From positions 465,167 to 529,166 of the forward strand of contig CANLUS010000002.1 of NCBI GenBank assembly GCA_947494325.1: 64,000 bases of DNA, in the 5' to 3' direction. Made by a program: the position numbers and the translations under genes. Source of the DNA: an uncultured Flavobacteriaceae bacterium. GTDB taxonomy: Bacteria > Bacteroidota > Bacteroidia > Flavobacteriales > Flavobacteriaceae. This document shows, piece after piece, positions 8,081-16,820 of this stretch (position 1 is the first letter of the stretch; each line of letters begins with the position of its first letter). The notes beneath the pieces were generated by a model. That model was not told where the DNA came from. It saw nothing but the letters and a program-made list of their open reading frames with translations, and did no database searches.

Positions 8081-9525
8081 TAATGTGTTGTCACTAATTC
8101 TTTTTTGTCTAGTTTGATTATGTCTTTATTTCGGCTGTATCCTAAAATCGATAGTAATTCTTCTGAACTTTGTTGTTCTGCAAACACTGAGGTTACTAAG
8201 TTTCCAAAATCATCCATATCAATAAGTATATGTTTAGGATTGGGAATTAAACAATGTTGTAAACCTCCAAAACCACCAATATTTTCTTGATAAGCACCTG
8301 TATTAAAAAAGCCTATATATAAGGGTTTGTCCTTATCATAATTGGGTAAATAAATGGCGTTTGAGTTCTGTTCAGAATTGTAATAATCATCACTGTCACA
8401 GGTCAATCCACCTAATAAAACGCGTTCATATGTATCTTTCCAACGATTGATTGGTAACATTATGAATCTTTTATTGATTGCCCAAGTATCAGGTAATGTT
8501 GTGATAAATGAAGAATTGATCATATTCCATTTTTCGCGATCATTTTGTTGTTTTTGATACAATACTTCATAAATAGCTCCACCACTTTCACCAACTGTAA
8601 AACTGCCAAATTCAGTAAAAATATGAGGTACAGCAACATTAGCTTCGCGACATACGATGTTGATCTGGTTCACAATTTCATCGATCATGTATTCATAATC
8701 GTAGTCAAAAGCCAAAGAAGTCTTGATTGGAAATCCTCCACCAATATTTAGGCTATCGAGAGTTGGACATTCCCTTTTTAATTGTGTATAGACTTTTAAG
8801 CATTTATGTAATTCATTCCAATAATAAGCATTGTCTTTGATGCCTGTATTGATAAAGAAATGAAGCATCTTCAATGTTACTTTGTTATTATTCTTAATTT
8901 GATTCTTGTAAAAGGGGACAATATTTTTATAGCCAATCCCTAATCGAGATGTGTAAAACTCAAATTTAGGCTCTTCTTCAGAAGCAATTCGAATTCCTAT
9001 TTTATAATTCCCTTCAATTTCGTTTGACAACAAATCAATCTCTTCATAATTATCAATAATAGGAATACAGTTATGATGCCCATTATTAATCAAGCGAGCA
9101 ATATTGGAAATGTATTCTGCTCGTTTAAAACCATTACAAATGATATAGGTATTATCATTGATGTTACCATTAGCTTTAAGATTTTCCACAATATTAATAT
9201 CGAATGTTGATGAAGTCTCTATATGGATTTCATTTTTCAGAGCCTCATCTATTACATGCTTAAAGTGAGAGCTTTTGGTACAATAGCAGTAATTATATGA
9301 TCCTTTGTAATTGTATTTTTCAATAGCTTTTTTAAACCAATGCTTAGCTCGCTGAATATTTTCAGATATTTTTGGTAGATAAGTAAATTTTAAGGGAGTC
9401 CTATAAGTTTCTACCAGTTTTGAAAGGTCGAGATCATGAAACTGTAGTTTATCCTCTTTAAGCGTAAACTCGGGTTGAGGAAAATCATATGTTTGATCGA
9501 TGAGATCAATGTATTTTGTTTTCAT
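8080..9525 (-). CDS. speA: biosynthetic arginine decarboxylase, short Bacteroidota form
   Basis: The protein has 481 residues with the alanine-racemase-type barrel of group IV decarboxylases. The PLP lysine is in YCYCTKSSHF (about residue 81). The phosphate-binding glycine loop is LNIGGGFP, and the catalytic cysteine/aspartate motif is GGLTCDSDD. E. coli SpeA is about 658 residues; this shorter form lacks long inserts and is typical of Bacteroidota. It converts arginine to agmatine, the substrate of the next gene's product. It is the first gene of the operon; a 961-base gene-free region with several hairpins lies upstream. Diaminopimelate or carboxynorspermidine decarboxylase is less likely given the agmatinase partner. 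Confidence 0.9.
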   Translation of the reverse strand: MKTKYIDLIDQTYDFPQPEFTLKEDKLQFHDLDLSKLVETYRTPLKFTYLPKISENIQRAKHWFKKAIEKYNYKGSYNYCYCTKSSHFKHVIDEALKNEIHIETSSTFDINIVENLKANGNINDNTYIICNGFKRAEYISNIARLINNGHHNCIPIIDNYEEIDLLSNEIEGNYKIGIRIASEEEPKFEFYTSRLGIGYKNIVPFYKNQIKNNNKVTLKMLHFFINTGIKDNAYYWNELHKCLKVYTQLKRECPTLDSLNIGGGFPIKTSLAFDYDYEYMIDEIVNQINIVCREANVAVPHIFTEFGSFTVGESGGAIYEVLYQKQQNDREKWNMINSSFITTLPDTWAINKRFIMLPINRWKDTYERVLLGGLTCDSDDYYNSEQNSNAIYLPNYDKDKPLYIGFFNTGAYQENIGGFGGLQHCLIPNPKHILIDMDDFGNLVTSVFAEQQSSEELLSILGYSRNKDIIKLDKKELVTTH

Positions 9526-9720
9526 TATTGCTTATTAAAATAATTAGACTAGAATAGTGTACTATTGAATAGTACTTTAATAAATAATCGGGTATGTAAG
9601 CAATAAGATTTAAACTCGTAATTGCTTCTGCCTTGTGACGACAAGGGCAAAAGAAACTATAGTTTCTAGGAAGTTCTTTGAAGAAGTTGGCTCTAAGATT
9701 CGGTTACTTATCCAATAAGC
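9526..9720 (-). promoter_or_regulatory. structured region upstream of speA (possible leader RNA)
   Basis: Within 200 bases of the speA start there are four inverted repeats: GTACTAT/ATAGTAC (9559-9575), GCAAT/ATTGC (9600-9625), CCTTGT/ACAAGG with a GACG loop (9631-9646) and a perfect 16-base palindrome (9652-9667). No small ORF is evident. The density suggests a folded 5' leader, perhaps polyamine-responsive, but no known riboswitch is recognised. ATTCGGTTACTTATC at 9698-9712 resembles the start of the dispersed repeats at 4496 and 38380. Confidence 0.4.
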
Positions 9721-10174
9721 TGCTTTTTGATGTAACTTCTTAATTATCAAAAGCCCGAAACAACAAACACGTTTCAAAATGTTAAATTAAATACTCGTTA
9801 AAAGTATATTTAGACACTGCTAATGTAAACTATTTTTTAAAATAAAACTTTTTTTTAATATTTTTTTGACAAATATCGAAAATGAAATATGTGACTAATT
9901 TTCTATCTAAAGTCAAATTCACCTTCGTATGTACTACTACCGATATTTTAGCAATAGACTTGGCCTTATTCATTTGAATACATAAATACTAATAATGAAT
10001 GATAAATTTAGTTAACTATAAATTCTTACGTTCAATCTCTAACTATTCACAAAATTCTGTGGCATTTAAAGGTCACCAAGTATTTCAACCTTTTTTACCC
10101 ATTTAAAAAGAGATATTTAATAATAAATCGTAGTGTGAGATTAAATACAAGGTGTCAGTTGAAGAATTAAATAA
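9721..10174. other. AT-rich gene-free stretch
   Basis: This is the middle of the 961-base gap between speA and ackA. It is very AT-rich, with no ORF of note, no tRNA and no recognised family. An inverted repeat GGTGTCA/TGACACC (10151-10182) marks the transition to the repeat copy that follows. I see nothing else in it. Confidence 0.5.
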
Positions 10175-10285
10175 GTGACACCGAATTGGTCACCTTTTAC
10201 TAATAATATTTAGTTTCAAATGAAACTAAATAAAATGAAAAACCCATCAAATAATATTATTTGATGGGTTTTGTTGCTAATTGAT
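10175..10285. repeat. dispersed intergenic repeat, copy 2 (with terminator)
   Basis: The left part has GTGACACCGAATTGGTCACC, a diverged form of the ending of the repeat at 38380-38431. The right part (10214-10285) shares TTTCAAATGAAACTAAATAA, the adjoining AATGAAAAA, and the TTTTGTTGCTA.TTGAT ending with 38448-38520. The order of the two parts is the same in both places. The hairpin inside differs in sequence but keeps the same position and shape. Confidence 0.6.
10241..10270 (-). terminator. strong intrinsic terminator downstream of ackA
   Basis: A perfect 15-bp inverted repeat (AACCCATCAAATAAT and its complement) is followed on the minus strand by TTTCATTTTATTT and on the plus strand by TTGTTG. 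It most likely ends the pta-ackA transcript, about 217 bases beyond the ackA stop; it could also act as the former terminator of a tRNA-Ser copy (see 10293). Confidence 0.75.
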
Positions 10286-10292
10286 AGCATTT

Positions 10293-10311
10293 TCAGCGGA
10301 GAAAGAGGGAT
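10293..10311 (-). repeat. 19-base copy of the tRNA-Ser 3' end (att-like)
   Basis: The 19 bases are identical to 38723-38741, which cover the acceptor-stem 3' side, the start of the T-arm 3' strand and four bases beyond tRNA-Ser. Similarity stops right after GGGAT, so this is a fragment and not a tRNA gene. Orientation is the same as in the tRNA. See findings for the island interpretation. Confidence 0.7.
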
Positions 10312-10486
10312 CAGAACTTATGTTTTAACTAATTGATTAACAAATAATTAAAATTTAAATACTTTCCTACTCACCTAATCACTCACCGATTTATTTTTTC
10401 TTGCTAAATCTTAATTCACTAGTTTCGATTCCAACCAAAATTCAAGTTGGAATATACAATCATTAAAATGAAGATAGAGACTTTAA

Positions 10487-11674
10487 CTAATTCTTTAATA
10501 ATGAATAACTCTGTATTGCTATTTCCAATTCCTCATTTGTCGAAATGACTAGGATTTTGACTTTCGAATCGTCCTTTTGAATTTCTAGAATGGAGTCCTT
10601 TCTTGATGAATTCTTATTTTCATCAATCTGAATACCCAAAGCCTCCATATTTTCACAAACCATAGCCCGTAGTAGACTTGAATTCTCACCAATACCTGCA
10701 GTAAATAGCAATGCATCCAAACCATTGAGAGCAGCAACGTAGCTACCAATGTATTTTTTAATACGATATGAAGTCATTAAAAGCGCTAATTGACAATCTT
10801 TATTTCCTTCTTCTGCTCCCTTTTGTATGTCTCGTAAATCAGCATACCCGGTTAAACCTAAAAGGCCGCTTTTCTTTTGTAGTAAGTTGTTTACCTTTTC
10901 GGATGAAAGCCCTAATTTATCCATCAGATAAAAAACTACGGACTGATCAATATCACCACTGCGGGTGCCCATAATGAGTCCATTTGAAGGTCCAAATCCC
11001 AATGAATGATCAATACTTTTACTGTCTTTTATAGCCGTCATACTACATCCATTACCCAAATGGACACTTATGATTTTACTAGATTTCTGTTTCAGATAAT
11101 CGATAGCTTGTTCTGAAACATATTTGTGACTTGTACCGTGAAAACCATAGACGCGGATATGATGTTCATCTGCAATTTCTTTTGGGATGGCATATCGATA
11201 CGCCTTTTCTGGAAGTGTTTGATGGAATGCTGTATCAAAAATAGCAACCTGACTCGCATTTTTAAAAATATCCATGGTCACTTTGATTCCTATTGCGTTT
11301 GCAGGATTATGCAATGGAGCCAATGAAGCCAGTCGTTCGATTTCAGCTAAAACACTTTTATCAATTTTAGTCGGTTTGTCAAAACGGTTTCCACCGTGAA
11401 CCACACGATGCGCCACAACATCAATTTCATCTGAATGTTTCAAGACACCGATTTCATCGTGCATCAGCATATTTGTAATTGCTTGCAAGCCCTGTTTATG
11501 ATTTGCCAAAGATTGTACCTCTGAATATGACTTGCTATTAGATTCATAATGTAACTCTGTATCCTCCAGTCCTATCCGCTCTAATAAACCTTTACAGATA
11601 ACTTCTTTTGAAGGCATTTCAATTACTTGAAATTTAATAGAAGAACTTCCTGAATTAATAATTAAAATCTGCAT
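10487..11674 (-). CDS. ackA: acetate kinase
   Basis: The protein has 395 residues, the normal length. It begins with the ASKHA phosphate-1 motif IINSGSSSIKFQ (about 4-15). It has the acetate-kinase signatures FHGTSHKYVS and GLIMGTRSGDIDQS, and the adenosine motif near FTAGIGENSSLLRA. It makes ATP and acetate from acetyl phosphate in the cytoplasm. It is 5 bases downstream of pta, the usual operon order. The nitrite ammonification genes a few kilobases away fit a low-oxygen lifestyle in which acetate overflow yields ATP, though no direct link is shown. Confidence 0.96.
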   Translation of the reverse strand: MQILIINSGSSSIKFQVIEMPSKEVICKGLLERIGLEDTELHYESNSKSYSEVQSLANHKQGLQAITNMLMHDEIGVLKHSDEIDVVAHRVVHGGNRFDKPTKIDKSVLAEIERLASLAPLHNPANAIGIKVTMDIFKNASQVAIFDTAFHQTLPEKAYRYAIPKEIADEHHIRVYGFHGTSHKYVSEQAIDYLKQKSSKIISVHLGNGCSMTAIKDSKSIDHSLGFGPSNGLIMGTRSGDIDQSVVFYLMDKLGLSSEKVNNLLQKKSGLLGLTGYADLRDIQKGAEEGNKDCQLALLMTSYRIKKYIGSYVAALNGLDALLFTAGIGENSSLLRAMVCENMEALGIQIDENKNSSRKDSILEIQKDDSKVKILVISTNEELEIAIQSYSLLKN

Positions 11675-11679
11675 CGTAT

Positions 11680-13767
11680 CTAACTTTTTTGCGCTTGAAT
11701 AGCCGTTACAATTACTGTATTAAATACATCTTCGACCGTACAACCTCTGCTTAAATCGTTCACAGGTTTATTGAGACCTTGTAACATAGGACCAATTGCC
11801 AGCGCACCTGTTTCTCTCTGTACTGCCTTATACGTATTATTACCTGTATTGAGATCAGGAAAAATCAACACAGATGCTTGTCCTGCAACATCTGAATCGG
11901 GTAATTTACTTTTACCAACCAAAGGATCTACGGCAGCGTCATACTGTATAGGGCCTTCAATTTGTAAATTGGGATGTGTGCTTTTTACAATTTCTGTTGC
12001 CTTCCGTACCTTGTCCACGTCTTCACCTTTCCCAGAACTTCCTGAAGAATAGGATAGCATTGCGATTTTCGCTTTGATTCCAAAAGCTTCCGCAGAGACT
12101 GCTGATGATATAGCGATTTCTGCTAGTTGTTCAGCTGTAGGGTTAGGATTGATAGCACAATCTCCAAAAACAGAAACTCGGCTTTCTAAACACATAAAAA
12201 ATACCGAAGAGACGACGCCTATTCCAGGTTTAGTTTTTATAAATTGCAACGCAGGACGTATGGTGTGTTGTGTGGTATGTACTGCTCCCGAAACCATTCC
12301 GTCTGCATCTCCTTTGTAAACCATCATGGTGCCAAAATAAGAAACGTCTAACATGGTATCTCTAGCAACATCCATATTCACACCTTTATGTTTTCTCAAT
12401 TCACAAAAAGTGGCTGCATAGCTTTCATAATTCGGAGCAGTCCCTGGGTTAAGAATATTCAAATTAGAAATATCAAAACCCAATTTCATCGCTTTCTTTT
12501 CTATTTTTTCTTGATCCCCTAAAAGGGTAATATCAACAATACCCAAACTGCTTAGTTCAGTAGCCGCTTCCAAAATTCGAGCATCTTCACCTTCAGGAAG
12601 TACAATATGCTTTTTAACTGCTTTCGCACGTTGCAATAGATTATATTGAAACATTTTAGGCGTAGTACTTTTGGGTTCGAAGGTCTCTAAACGTTTTAAC
12701 AACAATTCACCATTAATATGTGTATTGAAAAGTGTTATAGAGGTTGCTATTTTTTGTTTGCTTTCGGCATATATCTTTGATTTGATATTACCCACTAAGT
12801 TTGCGGCTTCAAAAGTGCCTTGCTTCACTGAAATAATGGGTACATGGGATTCAAAACCTTTTAATAATTTTAAAATAGATGGTTCTGGCAAAATACCTCC
12901 GGTGAGAACAATGCCCGAAATCACGGGATAATTATCAGAAAGGTTCGCTTGCAGAGCACCTAAAATTATATCAGAACGATCTCCGGGAGTTATCACCAAA
13001 CTATTATCCCTTAAATGAGTGAGGTAATTATGCAATTGCATAGCTCCAACACCAAAACTCCCGGTTTGATTATTTAGGTTTTCTTCACCAAAAAGCACTT
13101 TACCGTTCAGGGATTCTAAAATTTCACTAATTGTGGGATGTGATAAGTTTTTGACTCTAGGTACCGTGAAAGCTACCGTTTTACCCTTCAATTCAGCTGT
13201 AAGTCTTTTGTTGACTAGCTCTTTATTTTCGGGACGCACTTTGTTGGCAACCACACCGAGAAGTTCAATTCCTTTTTGAATATACGTATTAACGGCAGAT
13301 TCTAAATTCCCACAAAATTCTTCCAGAGTTTTACCTCTAGCATTATCTATTAAAACGACAGGAATACCAAGGTTCTTAGCGATATCGATATTTAAATCGA
13401 ATTCAATAATACTTCCATCACTGGAAAAATCACTTCCTTCAACCAACATAAAATCAAAACGCTCTTCAAGTTCTTTATACTTTGAAATAATGGTGTCTAA
13501 AATATCTCCTTGTCGCCCATCATTGAACATATCGACCACCTGACTCTGAGTTAGTGCAAAAGCATCTTCAAAGGGAATATCCAAACCAAAATGAGAGACC
13601 ACTGTATTGATGTGATTGTCTATCTCACCTGTTTTGACATCGTCTATTACAGGTCTAAAATAACCAACCTTCGCCATTTTGCCAAGCAACAATTGCATCA
13701 AACCTAAAACAACTAAAGATTTTCCACTATGGGCTTCTAAAGTGGCAACATAAAGGGCTTTCGTCAT
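11680..13767 (-). CDS. pta: phosphate acetyltransferase, long form
   Basis: The protein has 695 residues, matching the long Pta form with three parts: an N-terminal P-loop-like dethiobiotin-synthetase-type domain (about 1-200, EAHSGKS near residue 12), a central DRTGG-type domain (about 215-330) and the C-terminal catalytic PTA domain (about 375-690). The last contains AKAVKKHIVLPEGEDARI, MVSGAVHTTQHTIRPALQ and MLSYSSGSSGKGEDVDKV. It interconverts acetyl-CoA and acetyl phosphate. It is the first gene of pta-ackA. The N-terminal domains are regulatory in enterobacterial Pta; the same role is presumed here. Confidence 0.96.
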   Translation of the reverse strand: MTKALYVATLEAHSGKSLVVLGLMQLLLGKMAKVGYFRPVIDDVKTGEIDNHINTVVSHFGLDIPFEDAFALTQSQVVDMFNDGRQGDILDTIISKYKELEERFDFMLVEGSDFSSDGSIIEFDLNIDIAKNLGIPVVLIDNARGKTLEEFCGNLESAVNTYIQKGIELLGVVANKVRPENKELVNKRLTAELKGKTVAFTVPRVKNLSHPTISEILESLNGKVLFGEENLNNQTGSFGVGAMQLHNYLTHLRDNSLVITPGDRSDIILGALQANLSDNYPVISGIVLTGGILPEPSILKLLKGFESHVPIISVKQGTFEAANLVGNIKSKIYAESKQKIATSITLFNTHINGELLLKRLETFEPKSTTPKMFQYNLLQRAKAVKKHIVLPEGEDARILEAATELSSLGIVDITLLGDQEKIEKKAMKLGFDISNLNILNPGTAPNYESYAATFCELRKHKGVNMDVARDTMLDVSYFGTMMVYKGDADGMVSGAVHTTQHTIRPALQFIKTKPGIGVVSSVFFMCLESRVSVFGDCAINPNPTAEQLAEIAISSAVSAEAFGIKAKIAMLSYSSGSSGKGEDVDKVRKATEIVKSTHPNLQIEGPIQYDAAVDPLVGKSKLPDSDVAGQASVLIFPDLNTGNNTYKAVQRETGALAIGPMLQGLNKPVNDLSRGCTVEDVFNTVIVTAIQAQKS

Positions 13768-13831
13768 AATTTATGGACTTTTTTTAATTCGATAAAGATA
13801 TAATTTTTAACTCCTAAATATTCTGTACAAA

Positions 13832-14593
13832 CTAGGAGTTCATCCATTCTTTAAAAATTTTCACTTTTGCTCTACTTATCTCAATGCGATCATTGAAACT
13901 AGGATTAACACTAACTATTAATTTTCCATTGAAATACGATTTTATCTCTATAATGGCATTTTTATTAAGTATAAACTGCCTATTTACTCTATGAAAGTAC
14001 TTTGGATCTATTTCTAGTTCAATATCCTCTAACTTCTCATTGATAACAAAAGTAGTATTATCAAAAGTAACTGCTTTTACAATTCCAATGTCAATATAGA
14101 AATAGGCAATATCAACTACTTTTACTGGCAGAAAAACATCTCTTTTTTGAACCAAATATGTCAATTTGAAACTTTTCTTTTCTAACCCTAGCGATGCTAT
14201 AATGTTTTCAATTTGATTATTAATCGGCTTCTCCAAGAGTTTCACACTCTTAAATTGTTCTATTGCTTGAGATAGCTCACTTTTATTAATTGGTTTCAAT
14301 AAATAATCTATGCTATTCACTTTAAATGCCTTCATGGCATATTGATCATAAGCCGTAGTGAAAATTATGGGTGTGGCTATTTTCAACTCGTCAAATATTT
14401 CAAATGAAATACCATCAGATAAATGAATATCCATAAAAATCAGTTCGGCATCGTTGGTTTGAGAAAGATATGCTATCGAAGATTTCACAGAATCTAAAAT
14501 TGTCAATACCTGAATATCAGTATCAATGCTTTTGAGCAGAAATTCAAGATGTTCACCTGCTGTAACTTCATCTTCAACAATTAAAACTTTCAT
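13832..14593 (-). CDS. LytTR-family response regulator
   Basis: The protein has 253 residues. Residues 1-120 are a receiver domain: acidic pocket VEDE near residue 8, phosphoacceptor Asp55 in LIFMDIHLSDG, the threonine in IIFTTAYDQYA and the lysine in DYLLKPI. About residues 150-250 are a LytTR DNA-binding domain, with the typical FHRVNRQFILNKNAI and the ending ISRAKVKIFKEWM. It is 6 bases downstream of its sensor kinase gene. Its targets are not visible; the nearest candidate is pta-ackA, whose start lies 64 bases downstream in the same direction, or the kinase operon itself. Confidence 0.93.
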   Translation of the reverse strand: MKVLIVEDEVTAGEHLEFLLKSIDTDIQVLTILDSVKSSIAYLSQTNDAELIFMDIHLSDGISFEIFDELKIATPIIFTTAYDQYAMKAFKVNSIDYLLKPINKSELSQAIEQFKSVKLLEKPINNQIENIIASLGLEKKSFKLTYLVQKRDVFLPVKVVDIAYFYIDIGIVKAVTFDNTTFVINEKLEDIELEIDPKYFHRVNRQFILNKNAIIEIKSYFNGKLIVSVNPSFNDRIEISRAKVKIFKEWMNS

Positions 14594-14599
14594 GCTATA

Positions 14600-15649
14600 T
14601 TAATTTAAGGGTAACTTCACTTTAAACTTGTTTTCATACTGATCGATAATAATGTTATTTCTTTTCAGGATAAGATACCTTTTGTCAATATTATTAAGAC
14701 CTTGACCTGTACTCTTTACCAACGTTTTTCTGGGTCTCATTTCATTTTCTACAACAATATGATTATCTTCTATATAAACTTTGATAAGTAACGGGTTTTC
14801 CTTAGAAATTTCATTGTGTTTCACAGCATTCTCTACTAACAATTGTAACGATAAAACTGGGATCGTATGTTTTAACCATTTAGTATCAATAGCTATCTCA
14901 ATTTCGACTCGATTTCTATATCTCGTTTTAATGAGATACATATAATTCTTCAAAAAATTTAGTTCTTGTTCTAAAGAAACCAAGTCTTCTTCTCGACTTT
15001 GAAGAATATATCGGTACATTAATGATAACTCATCTATAAATTTAGTAGCATCTTCATTATCTCTCACTAAGGAACTTAAAGAATTTAAGGAATTAAATAA
15101 AAAATGTGGGTTCACTTGGTTTTTTAACGCCATCAATTCACTCTCTAAGCTATGTCTTTTCAATGCTTCTTTCTCTATCAAATCATGTTTATGAACAACT
15201 TGATAATGTAACATTTTAGCAACAAAGAAAAGTAGTACAAATACGATGATATATCCCAAATAAATATACCCAATCTCTGAAGTTGTGGGTTCATTTCCTA
15301 TGAGCCATGTATACACCAATAGAAACAACCTAATAATACTATAGAATAACACGACATGAACAAGAATGGTTATAACAATTTCGATAAAGAGCGATCGACT
15401 CTTAAGCAGATATCTCCAGTTCGCATTCAATTGTAAGATTAACCAAGAGGCGAAAAACAAAAAAACAAATCTCATTAATACATCAAGCCAGGGAGTTTCT
15501 AAAGTATCTCCCTCCGTTGACTTTATAATGTCAAATACAGATAAAACTCTTGGCAAGTTAAAGAGTATAGAAACCAGTAAAGCAGCTCCAATTATGGTAG
15601 TCTGATTTACTTTTTTGGGCAGCCAACTATTGTATAAATTTGTAACCAT
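14600..15649 (-). CDS. LytS/YehU-type sensor histidine kinase
   Basis: The protein has 349 residues. Four hydrophobic segments lie at about 18-36, 58-75, 88-117 and 127-147. A cytoplasmic His_kinase (PF06580-type) domain follows, with the phosphorylated His182 in NQVNPHFLFNSLNSLSSL. A HATPase domain ends the protein, with N-box LLVENAVKHN and glycine motif STGQGLNNI. It has no extracellular sensor domain of note, so the signal may be sensed in the membrane. It forms a two-gene operon with the LytTR regulator. The -7 promoter element ends only 8 bases before the start, implying an extremely short leader. Confidence 0.92.
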   Translation of the reverse strand: MVTNLYNSWLPKKVNQTTIIGAALLVSILFNLPRVLSVFDIIKSTEGDTLETPWLDVLMRFVFLFFASWLILQLNANWRYLLKSRSLFIEIVITILVHVVLFYSIIRLFLLVYTWLIGNEPTTSEIGYIYLGYIIVFVLLFFVAKMLHYQVVHKHDLIEKEALKRHSLESELMALKNQVNPHFLFNSLNSLSSLVRDNEDATKFIDELSLMYRYILQSREEDLVSLEQELNFLKNYMYLIKTRYRNRVEIEIAIDTKWLKHTIPVLSLQLLVENAVKHNEISKENPLLIKVYIEDNHIVVENEMRPRKTLVKSTGQGLNNIDKRYLILKRNNIIIDQYENKFKVKLPLN

Positions 15650-15657
15650 CGTATAGT

Positions 15658-15665
15658 CAAAGTTA
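15658..15665 (-). promoter_or_regulatory. candidate -7 promoter element of the kinase/regulator operon
   Basis: On the minus strand it reads TAACTTTG, matching TAnnTTTG. The kinase ATG at 15649 begins 8 bases further on, so transcription would start at or just before the start codon. Confidence 0.5.
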
Positions 15666-15835
15666 CGTCAATTTTATACCAAAAACTATCTAATAATAAT
15701 TTAGATGACCTTTTTTTATATTCAAAACCACTTAGAAATTTTAATAGAATTAAGTTCAATACTTATAAAATACACTTCACCTTTAGCTTTAGTCACTTCA
15801 CATAAATAACGGTATTCTTCCTTCAGTTCTCGACA

Positions 15836-15843
15836 TACATTTG
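15836..15843 (+). promoter_or_regulatory. candidate -7 promoter element for the 51-residue ORF and lipoprotein
   Basis: TACATTTG matches TAnnTTTG and is 34 bases before the ATG of the small ORF at 15878. It supports that ORF as the first gene of a rightward transcript. Confidence 0.5.
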
Positions 15844-15877
15844 TATAGAAATTAAAACCAAATAAATACAAATAATT

Positions 15878-16033
15878 ATGAAAACGCAACATTTAACAAT
15901 CGGAAAAAATCAAGAAAACAATTTAGTTGAATTGTTGAACCAAAAAGTTCTACAATTTAAAAACGTATTGAGAGTTATTGGCAAAAATCTCAAAGGGCTT
16001 AGTTCTGGTGCTGGATATGCTTTGAGACATTAA
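15878..16033 (+). CDS. 51-residue small protein
   Basis: The ORF runs from ATG at 15878 to TAA at 16031. The product is basic (several Lys/Arg), with no signal peptide. It has a heptad-like middle (NLVELLNQKVLQFKNVLRVI) and ends GLSSGAGYALRH. No family is recognised. Support for a real gene comes from the -7 promoter match at 15836, the A-rich pre-start region typical of this genome, and its placement 37 bases before a lipoprotein gene in the same direction. It might instead be a leader peptide, or translated only by chance. Confidence 0.5.
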   Translation: MKTQHLTIGKNQENNLVELLNQKVLQFKNVLRVIGKNLKGLSSGAGYALRH

Positions 16034-16070
16034 GACATCATTTTATAAAACCTATTAAATTTTAGAAATC

Positions 16071-16727
16071 ATGAAAAATATCATTAAACTAATAAGCATA
16101 CTAACATTTTCGATCTTACTTATAGGGTGTTCTACTGTAAGAACTGTCGATTCCTGGAAAAACAATGAAACTGTAGACATCAATGAAAAGACGGTTATTG
16201 TTTTTAGCAAGACCAATAATAAGATGATTAGAACACAATTTGAAAAGGATCTCGTTGAACACTTGAACAAGAAAGGTATTAATTCGTTTGAAAGTTACAA
16301 GATGTTTCCAACCATAGATACTTCAAAAAAACTAAGTGAATTTGAAAAACAAGAGCTGGTAGAAAAGTTTCGTGAGGACGGAATTGACGTTGTGGTATTA
16401 ACCGTATTAAAAGACACACAAGAATATACCACAACGACGACTTCGAGCCCACGATATTCAACCTATAGTTATCCGAGATATTATTACAATCGATACACCG
16501 GTGGATTCTACGTATACTACGATACCATGTTCTATGAATCGGAACCGATGAATACCATTACATACGAAGGTAAAAAGTACATTCTAGAAACGGTAACATA
16601 TGATTTAACAAAATCTGATGATGAGCAGTTAGTCTCAGTTATTACAACTGAAATTGACAATCCAACCAAATTAGGAACAATATCAAAAGATTTTTCGAGA
16701 GGCATTGTAAAACAATTAGTTAAGTAG
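16071..16727 (+). CDS. lipoprotein, paralogue of the 30073-30735 product
   Basis: The protein has 218 residues. The lipobox ends LLIGC (Cys20), so it is a membrane-anchored lipoprotein. Both this protein and the 220-residue product at 30073-30735 start with CxxV..DSWK, then a strand (K.VVV.SK), a helix ending (L/R)..KGI, then F(R/K).D.I..V(V)(L)TALKD-type strand, and end with a strand and helix containing TYxL and a final basic KQxxK. The fold resembles DUF4136-like lipoproteins, but that family assignment is uncertain. A Tyr/Ser/Thr-rich insert lies at about 120-150. A terminator follows immediately. Function unknown. Confidence 0.8.
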   Translation: MKNIIKLISILTFSILLIGCSTVRTVDSWKNNETVDINEKTVIVFSKTNNKMIRTQFEKDLVEHLNKKGINSFESYKMFPTIDTSKKLSEFEKQELVEKFREDGIDVVVLTVLKDTQEYTTTTTSSPRYSTYSYPRYYYNRYTGGFYVYYDTMFYESEPMNTITYEGKKYILETVTYDLTKSDDEQLVSVITTEIDNPTKLGTISKDFSRGIVKQLVK

Positions 16728-16749
16728 GTTATTTGAATTAGGTTTGGTT

Positions 16750-16787
16750 CTGCCGTGGACCACATAAAACCCACGGCAGTTCTTTTT
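16750..16787 (+). terminator. intrinsic terminator after the 218-residue lipoprotein
   Basis: CTGCCGTGG pairs with CCACGGCAG (9 bp) and is followed by TTCTTTTT. Confidence 0.8.
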
Positions 16788-16820
16788 AAACTCCTAGTCA
16801 ACCATTAAAAATAAAACAAG

